Counted from the stretch's first letter, positions 50,801-58,144 are shown. The stretch is 64,000 nucleotides of DNA from an uncultured Draconibacterium sp. (GCF_963677565.1 NZ_OY781981.1:1488001-1552000); one strand, 5' to 3'. The notes: generated by a model not told the origin, from the letters alone. A program made the numbers and translations.

Positions 50801-53800
50801 CGTTTCCGAAACTGCCTCAATAATAATAGAGCCAATGCCATATGGAGGAGTGATATCTCCTTCAGCATTTAAAGTGTGTACCGAAATTAACAGCGGAACA
50901 CTGACTTTACAAAGCTATACCGGAAATATAATACGCTGGGAATCGTCGATAGATGCCGGATTTACCTGGACACAACATGCTATTACAAGCAATACTTACA
51001 CGTATAACAATCTTCCGCAGTTCACCCAGTTCCGGGCTGTGGTCGGAAATACAACATGTGGAGAGGTTTATTCTGATACTGCTCGTGTGGTCGTAATACC
51101 TTCGTTTACACCCGAAATTACCGCAATAGGAGGAGATGTTTGTTCCGGAGAGCCTATAACCCTTACGGCTAACGCCTTTGTTTTGCCTGATACGGTTGGA
51201 ATTATCCAGGATGGGCATTTTAATGTGGCCAATCCAAAAGGATGGCAGGTATATGAGGATGGTGCATTGATATCACCATTCCCGGCTTCAAATGATAACG
51301 AAAAAATTGGCCCCTGGGCTGAAACCAATGGACCAAAAACATTCTGCGGTGGACATGAGTTTGAAGGTGAAAAGAAATTCGCTCTGGTTAGTGGTGGTGT
51401 AAATTCATGGATGGAAACCCCAATTTTTAATTTGGTTGGAATGCCTGATGCAGAACTGTCTTTTGACCATGCGCATATATTAACGCCTAATGCAACTGCT
51501 CAAATAAAACTTTCTACTGATGGTGGAGTTACATACAATATTCTTTTGGCAGAATATTTCGGTACGTTAACAGGGCCGATGCCTAACGTAGTAAATGATA
51601 TAGGTATCGATTTGTCACCATATCTGGGGATGACAAATCTACGCATCCGTTTTGAGTTTGATAGCCCTGATGATTGTAGTGTTTGGGCAGTTGACAATGT
51701 GGCAATTCCTACTCCGGCTCCGGATATTGAATACGAATGGGGGCCTGTTTATGAAATACCGGGTGGTTCAGGTCAGACTGTGGTTGTGGTTCCGCCAACT
51801 ACTACAGAGTATACTTTAACCGTGTATGTAGCCGGATGTCCTGGTTCCGCAACCGAATACCTTGTTAATGTGGTTGAAAATCCTGATGTTATAACCACGA
51901 ACACTTGCGTTGGAGATACCGCAACCTTTATTGCTGTTACAGGCTATGCTGGATCCTGGTCGGTAAGCGGAGGTGGTAGCATTGATAATAATGGATTGTT
52001 TTCTGCAGACTCTGCAGGCTGTTTCGAAGCTACTTATACAACAACCTCAGGGGCATGTTATGGATCGGCGAGCTTTATGGTTTTTCCGCAGGCACCAATA
52101 CCAGATGTCGATTCGGGTTGCGGGCCCATTACCGTTACTCCTCCTCCAACAATTGATGGATTTGACATTGAATACAGTTTTGATGATGGAGCTACCTGGG
52201 GGCCTAATGTGCCACCAACAGCAGATAATTGCGATGGATATCACATCAGAACCCGTTACATAACGGCAGTACTGTGCGATTCGATACCAATTGGTACAGT
52301 AAGTGAATGTAGTATATCTCCTGAATTTATAAGAATTGTTGATAATACACCACCTTCGTTTACAGTGCCGGCTGATACCACTATTCGCTTAACCGACGTT
52401 TGTACCTATAGCACTGATCCATCCTATACGGGTAATGTTACCGATGAATGGGACAATTGCCCAACAGGATTGGAGGCAACGTATGTAGATGTTATCGATT
52501 CTTTAGATTGTGAAGTGCTTATCACCCGCTACTGGACACTAACAGACAATTGTGGAAATGATACTTCACAAGTTCAGTTAATTCGTGTTCTTGATGAAAC
52601 AAAACCGGTAATTAATCCTGTTGCACAAGACTCAACCATTCAGTGTTCAACCACCGATCCCGACCAGGAACCTGCTTATGTAGCCTGGCTGGCCGACCAT
52701 GCCGGAGCAAGAGCTACCGATCCTTGTCCTACAACTTTGGTTTGGACTGCTGATACAGCTTCTACCAGTTGGATAGGTATTGCGGGAAGCGCACAACGAA
52801 CCGTTACATTTACAGTTACTGATGACTGCGGAAATTCGGATACAACTTCAGCAACATTTTACATTACTGACGACGTGCCACCAACAATTACTTGTCCGGG
52901 TTCGGTTTCAGAAATTGCGGCAGCCGACAGTTGTTCAAAAACACCTGTTACACTCGGACTCCCAACCTATGACGATGATTGTTCGATTCCTGAATTGACT
53001 TACGAAAGAGTTCTTCCGGATGGAACAACTGATAATGGCACAGGAACAGTAAATGCCTTAAGTTTCCCGGTTGGAACCACTACCGTGACGTATATAGCAA
53101 CGGATAATGCAGGTTTAGCAGCCGACTGTTCGTTTACCGTTACTATTGTGGATACGGTTCCACCGTCTCTGACCATTACAGGTTGCGAGGATGTTACCGA
53201 AACCTTTGGTGCTGATGAATGTACGGTTATCCCAACAAGTATTGACTCAGTGGATTATGCCGATAACTGCTGGCCAAAAGATTCGCTGATACTGGAATTC
53301 TATATCAATGGCCCTGATGGAGATACAGCAGGTTTCGGATATGTTAACGATTTGGAATTCAATGTAGGTGTATCCACTGTTTATTATACCGTTACAGATC
53401 CGGACGGAAACTCAGCCACTTGTTCATTCACTGTTACTATTTTAAGAGCAGATATTCCATGGACTGCCATTACCTGCCCTCCGGCACTGGTTACTTATAC
53501 TTTAGGTGCTACTGAATGTGAGACCAGTCTGACTCTGCCTCCGCCAACAATTGATGATTATTGTGTTACTGCTACGTACACCATTACAAATGATTTTAAC
53601 AACGATTCCGTTATTAACAGCGAAGTTTTCCCGGTAGGAACTACTGTGGTCAACTGGATTATTACCGATAACTCAAATAATGTTGATACCTGTACGGTAA
53701 CTGTAGAAATAGATGGTATTCAATTACCAGATATAACTTGTCCGCCAAGTGTAACCGGCCCAATGAGTGCCGATGAATGTGAGGCCTTGCCACCTGTTTT

Positions 53801-56513
53801 GGGATTACCAGATTTTGAAGCACCATGCTGGCCTGATGATTCACTGACAATCAGCTATACCATTTCATCGGAATACGGAGATTGGGATACCGCAGGAACA
53901 GGATTTATCCCAACCGACCTTGAATTCCCTGTGGGAACCAACACGGTATGGTACATTGTAACCGACCCTGATGGTAATCAGGATTCTTGTGATTTTACAG
54001 TAACCATGCAGCAGGACGATATTTCGTGGCAGGTTTATAATTGTCCGCCAGATCTTGTCACTTACACTTTAGGTGCTACCGAATGTGAGGTTAGTCTGAC
54101 TCTGCCACCACCAACGTTTAACGATCATTGTATAACTGCAAACTACACGGTTACCAACGATTTTAATGGCGACTCAGTAATCAATAATGAAATTTTCCCG
54201 GTTGGAATTACCGAAGTGATCTGGACAATTACCGATAATTCGGGTAACGATACTACATGTTTGGTAACTGTAGAAATAGATGGTATTCAATTACCAGATA
54301 TAACTTGTCCGCCAAGTGTAACGGGACCAATGAGTGCCGATGAATGTGAGGCCTTGCCACCTGTGTTGGGCTTGCCTGATTTTGAAGCACCATGTTGGGA
54401 TGATACTGCATTAACAATCAGCTATACCATTTCATCGGAATACGGAGATTGGGATACAGCCGGAACAGGATTTATTCCTACCGACCTTGAATTCCCTGTG
54501 GGAACCAACACCGTATGGTACATTGTAACCGATCCTGATGGTAACCAGGATTCTTGTGATTTCACTGTAACCATGCAGCAGGACGATATTTCGTGGCAGG
54601 TTTATAATTGTCCGCCAGATCTTGTCACTTACACTTTAGGTGCTACCGAATGTGAGGTTAGTCTGACTCTGCCACCGCCAACATTTAACGATCATTGTAT
54701 AACTGCAAACTACACCGTTACCAACGATTTTAATGGCGATTCAGTAATCAATAATGAAATTTTCCCGGTTGGAATTACCGAAGTGATCTGGACAATTACC
54801 GATAATTCGGGTAATGATACTACATGTTTGGTTACTGTAGAAATTGATGGAATTCAATTACCAACGATAAGCTGTCCGCCAAGTGTAACCGGCCCAATGA
54901 GTGCCGACGATTGTGAAGCTTTGCCACCTGTTTTGGGATTCCCAGATTTTGAAGCACCATGTTGGGATGATACCGCATTAACGATCAGTTATACCATTTC
55001 ATCAGAATACGGAGATTGGGATACCGCCGGAACAGGATTTATCCCAACCGACCTTGAATTCCCTGTGGGAACCAATACCGTATGGTACATTGTAACCGAC
55101 CCTGATGGTAATCAGGATTCCTGCGACTTCACTGTAACCATGCAACAGGACGATATTTCGTGGCAGGTTTACACTTGTCCGCCAAATCCGGACGATGAGA
55201 CAGTTGACTCTTTCTCTTGCGATGCCTGGGTTGATATTGATCCGCCAACAATAAACGACCACTGTTTAACAGCAAGCTACTCTATTAATCACAATAGTAT
55301 TTACGCTGCCGGAACCGATTCAACCGATGCCAGCGGTTATTATCCAATCGGTGTACATACCATTACCTGGACGATTTCGGATAACTCGGGTAACGATACT
55401 ACCTGTGTTCAAACCTTCGAGGTGTTTGATTTACTACCTGCGCTGGAATGTCCGCCTGATGTGGAAGTGTTTGCCGATGAAAACGAACTTTTTGCAACCA
55501 ATGTAAGTGTTGGATTACCCTATTACTGGGACAACTGCGATTCGGTACTAACTTATACCGTAACCACACCCGATACAATAACCACTACGTATAACGCCAG
55601 TCCCGATAGTATTAATTTACTGGATTATGCCGACACCTATGATCTTGGTGTAACTACCATTGAATATACCTTTAAGGATGGAAACGGAAATGTATTGGTT
55701 TGCGACTTTACCGTAACTGTTTTTGCCGCGCCGGATATCGAATGTCCGCCGGATACAACTATTTGGCTCGATGGTACAGAAGACGATTGTTCGGTAACCT
55801 TCGATCCCGGAGTAGCTGATTTAATTGAAGGAGCACCGCCAATTACCTGGACTTACACCATTAATTTTGCCGATGGCAGTACCGAAGGACCAATTTCGTA
55901 CACGAAAGATGCATCCGATCCTTATGCCAATCCACTTGGCGACCGTACTTTCCCACTGGGCGTAACAACCATTGAGTGGCGGGCAGAAAACGATGCCGGA
56001 TGGGATACCTGTTCGCACTGGATAGAAGTGATTGATACCATTCCGCCAACATTTACAACAGCACCGTACGAAAACTGTGTAGATATGTTGCACTCGGCAG
56101 TTTACGATCCGGCAAACGCTAATCCGCTGATTAACCACATTGATCCGAACCTGGCGAAAAACCCAAGTCCTGATTACCATACCTTTATTTCGGGCGATAC
56201 TTCGCTTGATTTATTAACACTGGAAGACAATTGTTGCGACTCAACAGAAATGACTATAAACTGGCGAATAGAATTTACGCCAACGCCAAATCCACTAACA
56301 CCGGCCCCCGATATTACTTACCCTGATATCATAGGAACAGGCCAGCCATCAATTCATGGCGCCAATATTCTTATGCCGGGTGATGGTGTGTACTTTAACG
56401 ATGTGGTTCACCATATTTATTATTGGGTAACCGACTGTAATGGAAATACAACCGAAGAGGTAATGGAAGAAATTACCATTACACCACGGCCGCAAATTAT
56501 TAAACAGTACTAA
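38805..56513 (+). CDS. giant modular T9SS-type exoprotein 2
   Basis: One frame of 5,902 codons from TTG 38805; TTG 38814 or 38841 (the latter reading MKIALIIMAVFIGIM) are alternatives, and there is no ATG ahead of the signal peptide. Layout by residue: HYR-like 75-345; G8/beta-helix-like 345-815, clearly paralogous to giant 1; PKD-like 820-898; four 91-residue repeats 899-1262; a long PKD/Ig-like series to 3560 with many ICSGE...TYSW units; Ig-like to 3740; three putative-Ig (He_PIG-like) units to about 4010 (GLSL, then YTISGTP); a jelly-roll/MAM-like segment 4115-4305; HYR modules 4500-5545, including three near-identical 189-residue copies; and the C-terminal module shared with giant 1, ending ITITPRPQIIKQY. 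It contains few or no SprB repeats, unlike giant 1. A surface adhesin or filament role is inferred. Confidence 0.93.
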   Translation: MFELIKTQHSRTLKIALIIMAVFIGIMDAKSVSWKDSATEELNLFATTELSVQADAAIGMSSIKGLDVPMMPDSSGLVCPDDITTYTDLNSCEALISNGLNILDPENTIASLNWQMTGATDASSGSTGINQINSHLFNEGTTVITYRGATLYNNSIFCTFTVTVSDNQVPRLENPQEDIIVNADAGDCYAFVNWADPLVSDNCASPGQILVSRSYEPGTSFPVGTTVVNYFINDGVEYNTVEHRFLITVVDEEIPEIFAPHDITLNCGDAIPDAFTSWQQFYDAGGMAVDNCNIDFSSFKYEGQQSSGIRCPYTITRTYSISDGEGNVAEIEHVISVGEEAEEEAPFVLKSGMATFTAVQDGPWDDPATWGETVLIPTSADDVFTGAYTVTINANAECMSITIDNSGSLVMSGSNTLSIYGDWINNGTYTAGSGTVEFIGSSDATISGISATAFNALILNKGTDVTTDLTVQSDITITDLTFVNGVLDIQSGTTDIADIVNTSNTIPPTSGLRVSGGILNTGYYSIINEGLIEVTSGTANFGTGSGNSVHTQTDGAFIVSGGEVNIAGRLENTAGGTLAGYPSGLNVSGGTVNLCTEGNGSSGNASLMISEQGAFSFTAGTINFVNPNSNLTDPIDFDIAIVSGSGTKNITNGIFNFEDGSSDTYRISTAIDIPNITSASGTNLEITRLISSDGTYTFSLTDGSGNEIPVTITLSATSYGSNASILVTTTANKHSDNASSSNFLSRYWTITLNDITSPIYSISADYSFSDISGTESEITAGVWTGSLPWTKGNQASGNTISASGITNSGIIFTGITLDAPTVEINGGAASETICSGSSVVLTAVPTGDPGWDYSWTSSPVGFTSSLVNVTVSPTSNTTYTVEVTDGNGFTASDQIAVNVDPTSVGGTASANQTICENSSPSDLTLVGYTGTIQWQWSPDGTSSWTAIGGATGATLTSAQMGSLSAERYYRAEVTSGTCTPDYSGTVAITVDPTSVGGTASANQTICENSSPSDLTLVGYTGTIQWQWSPDGTSSWTAIGGATGATLTSAQMGSLSAERYYRAEVTSGTCTPDYSGTVAITVDPTSVGGAASADQTICENSSPSDLTLVGYTGTIQWQWSPNGTSSWTDIGGATGSTLTSAQMGSLSAERYYRAEVTSGTCTPDYSGTVAITVDPTSVGGTASADQTICENSSPSDLTLVGYTGTIQWQWSPNGTSLWTDIGGATGATLTSAQMGSLSADRYYRAEVTSGICTPDYSSTVAISVTPTVTIDAFSPATSTRCQEAGTVIYTTTANNSTGISYSLDAASLAGGNTINATTGQVTYVAGWSGTTTITASAAGCNGPAITTHVVTIRPTPTATISGDANVCQNESPAPEITFTNPMDLPVTITYTRNLIVQPTIDVPANSSATIAVPVGSATTYNYELEQVEYQTAPSCIVSISGTATVVVNPTPNAGVDLSSQGICSGENITTIHITGTTPGTNFNWERDHAEVTGIATVGAGDISGTLTNPGTSSVTVTFTITPEANGCTGTPITARVTVYPEPVVILSPETQIRCSGEAISSIVPSSTSGGTFTWTRDHVSEVTGVADSGIGAVPTSTVTNTTNAPITVSFIFIPTANGCEGIPDTATVLVNPTPYIIDTSVTICNDGSFDVLPVDGTYGVVPVGTTYEWTVNSTTGGISGAADGSGTSISGTLSNSTNSTQYVTYAVTPYYGSCPRGELFYLTVYVTPEPDIDDLNTEVCSSESFTVIPQNNTNGIVPPGTTYDWVVSSAPSEITGADDGSGTGITDTLYNSSNTNQVVTYTVTPTAGSCIGDPFTVNVTVKPSPAIDDLLAEACSEETFTVTPVDVTDGVVPSGTTYSWSIPIMEDGLTGGSPGSGASTISGTLTNSTDSPLTATYTVTPSVGGCAGEPFEIVVTVNPKPAINPMRDTICSGESFNLAPITVTNGLVPAGTTYSWSAPSVSGVTGTSSGTDEATISGTLTNTTTTVKTVTYTVTPTSGICDGISFSVIITVNPAFSVTDMTATVCSGEAFSIAPVNGVDGSVPDGTLYSWNVPSVPAGITGEAAGNGSSISGTLTNSTNTALTVTYTVDAVAAGCTPSTFDLDVLVNPTPSVSISGSDTVCDNAGSTLVTFTNPTDQPVTATYNINGGFNYTLDIPANDDATVIATISTQGTFHYVLVSAEFQSDPLCSTVLDDTATIVVQPITTASISASATTICYSTPVTFTATVANAGTSPAYQWKINGIDTIGETNLTFTSSTLENGDVVTFTVETFDTPCPATTVSNPVTMTVNDLNIPEVTIYESANPVCNGTSVTFTADPVINGGASPGFEWLVNGATVSTGSNSTYSYVPVDGDEIEVVLTSSASCPGPPDTSNVITMTVDPILPVSVSLAVNTDTVCEGTTVTFTATPANGGLNPIYEWTVDGSTVNISSDSTYTYTPQDGDVVNVELTSSESCASGNPAIATPITITVETPPVASAGGSTTICIDSTYTLSVGEASASNGTILWTENGAGTITAGETTLTPSYTPAAGDEGNLVTLTMTVTSNNSCGTATATANYFINIDPLPTASASGSTTICSNSSAAVSGASATNGTIAWTHDGNGSLVNPTTITPTYIADAADEGNVVTLTMVVTSNNTCGTATDTAYFTVTVESLPTATANGSSTICSDSIFTVPVGAVSATGGTISWSHNGAGSITAGAATETPTYTPAVDDEGNVVTLTMTVTSDNTCGTASATATYPITVETPLIASVSIAADATEVCVGTDITFTATPVNGGESPDYQWYIDGNLVSGETDSTYTTNTLLDGDVVTVVMSPNGTCISGTPTSNPIPVTIVASAPAQPGTIDGLTAICPALSTYYTIVDVTGAVDYTWTVPTGWIIDDGQGTTMISVTIPTGAQSGDVTVIANNVCGSSSAAILPVSVDATGSVYAGPDQVVCEGTTQVTLAGQISGAISKKQDWDWDVSINGQTVKDAISSESDLSATYTFPDGWTTGDLYVVIHSTNSVGGCGILSDTMIITVLPNPTANISSVSPVCEGETTTVTFTATPNTTVTYNIDGGADQTVDIDATGTVTITTATISASTNYNLVRVEYTTLSTCFQALSGSTTIMLYPQPIADAGLDQTICADDSVLLAGSVTDATSYSWSGGTGTFNPDNTTLNTYYIPSAAEILAGSVTLTLTPFNSANSCDSVPDDVVITIDPLPTVEAGGPDTVCQSATPSAIVLSGATFGGGASSAAWSTSDGGTLSSTAQTATPGTVTYTPPVDFTGSITLTLTTDATGTCTAVSDTRIIVVEPVPTVDAGSPDTVCQELTPSAIVLTGANIGGGATSGTWIIVSGGGTLGYTASTTNPDTVTYTPALGYTGNVTLRLTTDIVGKCDAVSATKTITISPAPTVDAGVPQTICADDSVALAGAVGGSATSGTWSGGTGTFNPDNTTLNAYYIPSAAEIAAGTVTLTLTTDDPPGLCTAVSENVQITIDPTVTVNAGANDTICEGSDATLTGTIVGGAGTGIWSGGAGTFNSGSTALNNTYTPTAAEIAAGSVLLTLTSDDPAGACGPESDTTRIVIYREVVITSQPLNTGACVGDSVGLSVVASGSQLTYQWYKDGAPIAGANSADLQFNPVSLTDDASYYVEVSGSSWCSSVTSNTVTLNVDAAITISTQPVSQTECEGADVIFNVIADANGIPLNYQWRKDGIEILGANSSDYYITGISTTDAGDYDVVITGQGNFTCDSTVSLPATLTIGTDGTISEPLNKDTTLCENTALNTISFTLGGSATGVNLSGLLPTGLSLDSLGGGIYTISGTPAETGTFDYTLTTTGSTCINPSVSGSIVVEGQGTISLGGGNDTTSLCIDNPLPTITYIIGGNADSASISAGSLPPGITGSYNSLNGLFTISGTPTAAGTYPYTVTTIGSLCDNPSWSGEITVSEDASINLTSGSDNQTLCIGSAITPLTYTIGGSATSAIISLGSLPAGVSLTQTNDTVYTISGTPTESDTFNFTVSTTGSCLNVSETASIIIEPMPYGGVISPSAFKVCTEINSGTLTLQSYTGNIIRWESSIDAGFTWTQHAITSNTYTYNNLPQFTQFRAVVGNTTCGEVYSDTARVVVIPSFTPEITAIGGDVCSGEPITLTANAFVLPDTVGIIQDGHFNVANPKGWQVYEDGALISPFPASNDNEKIGPWAETNGPKTFCGGHEFEGEKKFALVSGGVNSWMETPIFNLVGMPDAELSFDHAHILTPNATAQIKLSTDGGVTYNILLAEYFGTLTGPMPNVVNDIGIDLSPYLGMTNLRIRFEFDSPDDCSVWAVDNVAIPTPAPDIEYEWGPVYEIPGGSGQTVVVVPPTTTEYTLTVYVAGCPGSATEYLVNVVENPDVITTNTCVGDTATFIAVTGYAGSWSVSGGGSIDNNGLFSADSAGCFEATYTTTSGACYGSASFMVFPQAPIPDVDSGCGPITVTPPPTIDGFDIEYSFDDGATWGPNVPPTADNCDGYHIRTRYITAVLCDSIPIGTVSECSISPEFIRIVDNTPPSFTVPADTTIRLTDVCTYSTDPSYTGNVTDEWDNCPTGLEATYVDVIDSLDCEVLITRYWTLTDNCGNDTSQVQLIRVLDETKPVINPVAQDSTIQCSTTDPDQEPAYVAWLADHAGARATDPCPTTLVWTADTASTSWIGIAGSAQRTVTFTVTDDCGNSDTTSATFYITDDVPPTITCPGSVSEIAAADSCSKTPVTLGLPTYDDDCSIPELTYERVLPDGTTDNGTGTVNALSFPVGTTTVTYIATDNAGLAADCSFTVTIVDTVPPSLTITGCEDVTETFGADECTVIPTSIDSVDYADNCWPKDSLILEFYINGPDGDTAGFGYVNDLEFNVGVSTVYYTVTDPDGNSATCSFTVTILRADIPWTAITCPPALVTYTLGATECETSLTLPPPTIDDYCVTATYTITNDFNNDSVINSEVFPVGTTVVNWIITDNSNNVDTCTVTVEIDGIQLPDITCPPSVTGPMSADECEALPPVLGLPDFEAPCWPDDSLTISYTISSEYGDWDTAGTGFIPTDLEFPVGTNTVWYIVTDPDGNQDSCDFTVTMQQDDISWQVYNCPPDLVTYTLGATECEVSLTLPPPTFNDHCITANYTVTNDFNGDSVINNEIFPVGITEVIWTITDNSGNDTTCLVTVEIDGIQLPDITCPPSVTGPMSADECEALPPVLGLPDFEAPCWDDTALTISYTISSEYGDWDTAGTGFIPTDLEFPVGTNTVWYIVTDPDGNQDSCDFTVTMQQDDISWQVYNCPPDLVTYTLGATECEVSLTLPPPTFNDHCITANYTVTNDFNGDSVINNEIFPVGITEVIWTITDNSGNDTTCLVTVEIDGIQLPTISCPPSVTGPMSADDCEALPPVLGFPDFEAPCWDDTALTISYTISSEYGDWDTAGTGFIPTDLEFPVGTNTVWYIVTDPDGNQDSCDFTVTMQQDDISWQVYTCPPNPDDETVDSFSCDAWVDIDPPTINDHCLTASYSINHNSIYAAGTDSTDASGYYPIGVHTITWTISDNSGNDTTCVQTFEVFDLLPALECPPDVEVFADENELFATNVSVGLPYYWDNCDSVLTYTVTTPDTITTTYNASPDSINLLDYADTYDLGVTTIEYTFKDGNGNVLVCDFTVTVFAAPDIECPPDTTIWLDGTEDDCSVTFDPGVADLIEGAPPITWTYTINFADGSTEGPISYTKDASDPYANPLGDRTFPLGVTTIEWRAENDAGWDTCSHWIEVIDTIPPTFTTAPYENCVDMLHSAVYDPANANPLINHIDPNLAKNPSPDYHTFISGDTSLDLLTLEDNCCDSTEMTINWRIEFTPTPNPLTPAPDITYPDIIGTGQPSIHGANILMPGDGVYFNDVVHHIYYWVTDCNGNTTEEVMEEITITPRPQIIKQY
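41499..42590 (+). repeat. four tandem 273-bp repeats (91 residues) in giant 2
   Basis: Copies start at 41499, 41772, 42045 and 42318, an exact 273-base period in frame. Copies 1 and 2 look identical base for base. Copies 3 and 4 differ at scattered sites (for example SANQ to SADQ, SPDG to SPNG). Each unit carries QTICENSSPSDLTLVGYTG and RYYRAEVTSG, a typical Ig/PKD-like unit. The identity points to very recent duplication or gene conversion. Confidence 0.95.
53454..55154 (+). repeat. three tandem 567-bp HYR double-modules in giant 2
   Basis: The segment starting at ATT(T/C)C(G/A)TGG recurs at 53454, 54021, 54588 and 55155, an exact 567-base (189-residue) period. Each copy holds two HYR-like domains: one with LGATECE(V/T)SLTLPPPT, the other with CPPSVTGPMSAD(E/D)CEALPP and YIVTDPDGNQDSC. 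The second and third copies are nearly identical in DNA. The first is somewhat diverged. Confidence 0.9.
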
Positions 56514-56555
56514 AGGAATGAGACACGATATAGATATAGAAACGATGCATCATTT

Positions 56556-56645
56556 GTCATCTCGACGAGGACACGAGGAGAGATCTGTAACAGCGGAGCA
56601 ACAAAGTAACAGATTCCCCTCCGTCAGCCGACGGATCGAAATGAC
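56556..56645. repeat. REP-like intergenic palindrome, family A copy 1
   Basis: It starts GTCATCTCGACGAGG, contains GAGATCTGT and the partner ACAGATTCC, and ends TCGAAATGAC, so the two halves can pair as a long interrupted hairpin. A CCGTCAGCCGACGG palindrome (56621-56634) sits in the right arm. Confidence 0.85.
56621..56634. repeat. CCGTCrGyyGACGG palindrome, copy 1
   Basis: CCGTCAGCCGACGG, a near-perfect 14-base palindrome inside family A copy 1. Related units occur at 57814 and 59439. Confidence 0.6.
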
Positions 56646-56652
56646 AGCGGAC

Positions 56653-56685
56653 ATCACCGGAGCGACTTTCCCCACTTGGGGGAAA
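56653..56685. repeat. C-run/G-run palindromic repeat, copy 1
   Basis: ATCACCGGAGCGACTTTCCC leads into a TTTCCCC/GGGGAAA hairpin (arms 56667-56673 and 56679-56685). The lead sequence recurs at 56863. Confidence 0.7.
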
Positions 56686-56763
56686 ATTTATCAGAAGATG
56701 CTAGTTGATGCTTTACCCCCCGTATCGGCCACACACCGTCAAGCGGAGTTAGCGGCCTCAACT

Positions 56764-56785
56764 GTCCCCCTACCTGTAGGGGGAC
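56764..56785. repeat. C-run/G-run palindrome, copy 2
   Basis: GTCCCCCTAC pairs perfectly with GTAGGGGGAC across a 2-base loop. It is followed by a GTGG/CCGG-rich tail that ends in another G run (56825-56831). Confidence 0.75.
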
Positions 56786-56862
56786 GAGTGGAGCCGGTGG
56801 CTTCGAAGAAGACCCGGTGGAAGTCGGGGGGTACGGAGAATTATATGAGTAAGAACGAAGCT

Positions 56863-56896
56863 ATCACCGGAGCGACTTTCCCCACCTGGGGGGAAA
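56863..56896. repeat. C-run/G-run palindromic repeat, copy 3
   Basis: A direct repeat of copy 1, 210 bases downstream: the same ATCACCGGAGCGACTTTCCC lead, then a C-run/G-run hairpin and the tail GTCCGCAGGACAAAGGGGG. Confidence 0.7.
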
Positions 56897-57020
56897 TGTC
56901 CGCAGGACAAAGGGGGTCGGTAAAAGTTAATTATAATAACTCTCACCACCTCACCGCTGTAAACGCAGTCCCCTCCTCCTTGCAAGAGGAGAAATTAGGG
57001 CCGGAGACTTCAGTGCTATT

Positions 57021-57101
57021 GTCATCTCGACGAGGACACGAGGAGAGATCTGTAAAACCTGAGCTCGAAGGCAACAGATTTCTCGCTGCTCTCGAAATGA
57101 C
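57021..57101. repeat. REP-like intergenic palindrome, family A copy 2
   Basis: GTCATCTCGACGAGG and GAGATCTGT in the left half, AACAGATTTC and CTCGAAATGAC in the right half. The left half is the same as copy 1 for about 35 bases. Confidence 0.85.
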
Positions 57102-57265
57102 AGATGTGTTTGGAACCAGATTATTAACAATAAAATATTATAACTCGCCCTCGAGGAGGATAGCGGGTACGACAAAAAACGCCCATCTTTCCATGTTGGA
57201 AAATAGGGGCACAGGAGATAATAAATTAAGCCCATTCTTCCTGATTTCTAGCACCCTTTGCATTT

Positions 57266-57284
57266 CTTCCCCCGTTGGGGGAAG
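57266..57284. repeat. C-run/G-run palindrome, copy 4
   Basis: CTTCCCCC pairs with GGGGGAAG across a 3-base loop, followed by TCCCGAAGGGGAAGGGGG. The same family as the copy at 58145. Confidence 0.7.
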
Positions 57285-57637
57285 TCCCGAAGGGGAAGGG
57301 GGCAATGGGACAGTAGCTAACATCAATAAAACGAGTGCCTATGAGAAATGACTAAAGCGATTAAATCTTTCTGCCGAACAGAGTAGGTGGAAAGTATGGT
57401 TCTGTAGGGCGACTGGTTTCCCCAGTTGCTCGTGGCTAAAGGGAAACGTGGTATTTATTTTTCTCTACAACAACAAGTATTTTGACGATACACAACATGA
57501 ATACCAGTTTCTCTAAGGCCCGACCATCTGTAATAGGAAATCAGGGGAATTGCCAGGTATGGCATGCCCCCTTGATTAAGACCCGAAATCTCTGGCCTAA
57601 GGCCAATCTTGCACTGCTAAATTATCCGCAGGCGAGT

Positions 57638-57653
57638 TCTCCCTCGAGGGAGA
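57638..57653. repeat. C-run/G-run palindrome, copy 5
   Basis: TCTCCCTCGAGGGAGA is a perfect 16-base palindrome, followed by the tail GTCCAACGGACAGAGGG, similar to the tail of copy 3. Confidence 0.7.
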
Positions 57654-57813
57654 TGTCCAACGGACAGAGGGTGACTATTAAACGAACCTCTTAAAAAAGA
57701 GGGACGATTAAACCAAACTTCTTCTGAAAAGCAGAAGAACAAACTGAAATGATGAAAACCTTCTGGCCAGAAGCCAGCCGAATGTTGCAAAAGCAGCATT
57801 AAAGCGCGTTAAT

Positions 57814-57827
57814 CCGTCAGCTGACGG
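57814..57827. repeat. CCGTCrGyyGACGG palindrome, copy 2
   Basis: CCGTCAGCTGACGG is a perfect 14-base palindrome in otherwise featureless intergenic DNA. Confidence 0.6.
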
Positions 57828-58144
57828 AAGATGTCCGGCTTTGAGACAGGAGGTGAAATACCGATGAGAAATCAAATGGAGCCTTTGAGTTATTGATAAC
57901 CAAAGTCATTTTGATTTTCTATCGGCATTAACCATTGTAATCTCATAGTTTCGCCTTAGGCTCACTTTGAGAAACAATTGGTATAACTTGAAAATTAAGA
58001 AGTAAAAAACTGATTGACAATCAACCAATAACCGAAATGTCAATCAACAAACAAAAATGAACACGTTCTGAGAAATGCTGAAAAAGGAGTTTGCCGGGTA
58101 AATATGAAGGTATGGAAGCCTTCCTCATTGCTACCGGCCACATT

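Noticed and set aside
56518..57351. 277-codon frame after giant gene 2
   Set aside because: It translates REP-like repeats (SSRRGHEERSV twice, PTWG twice), has no domain or signal peptide, and follows the repeats rather than codon structure.
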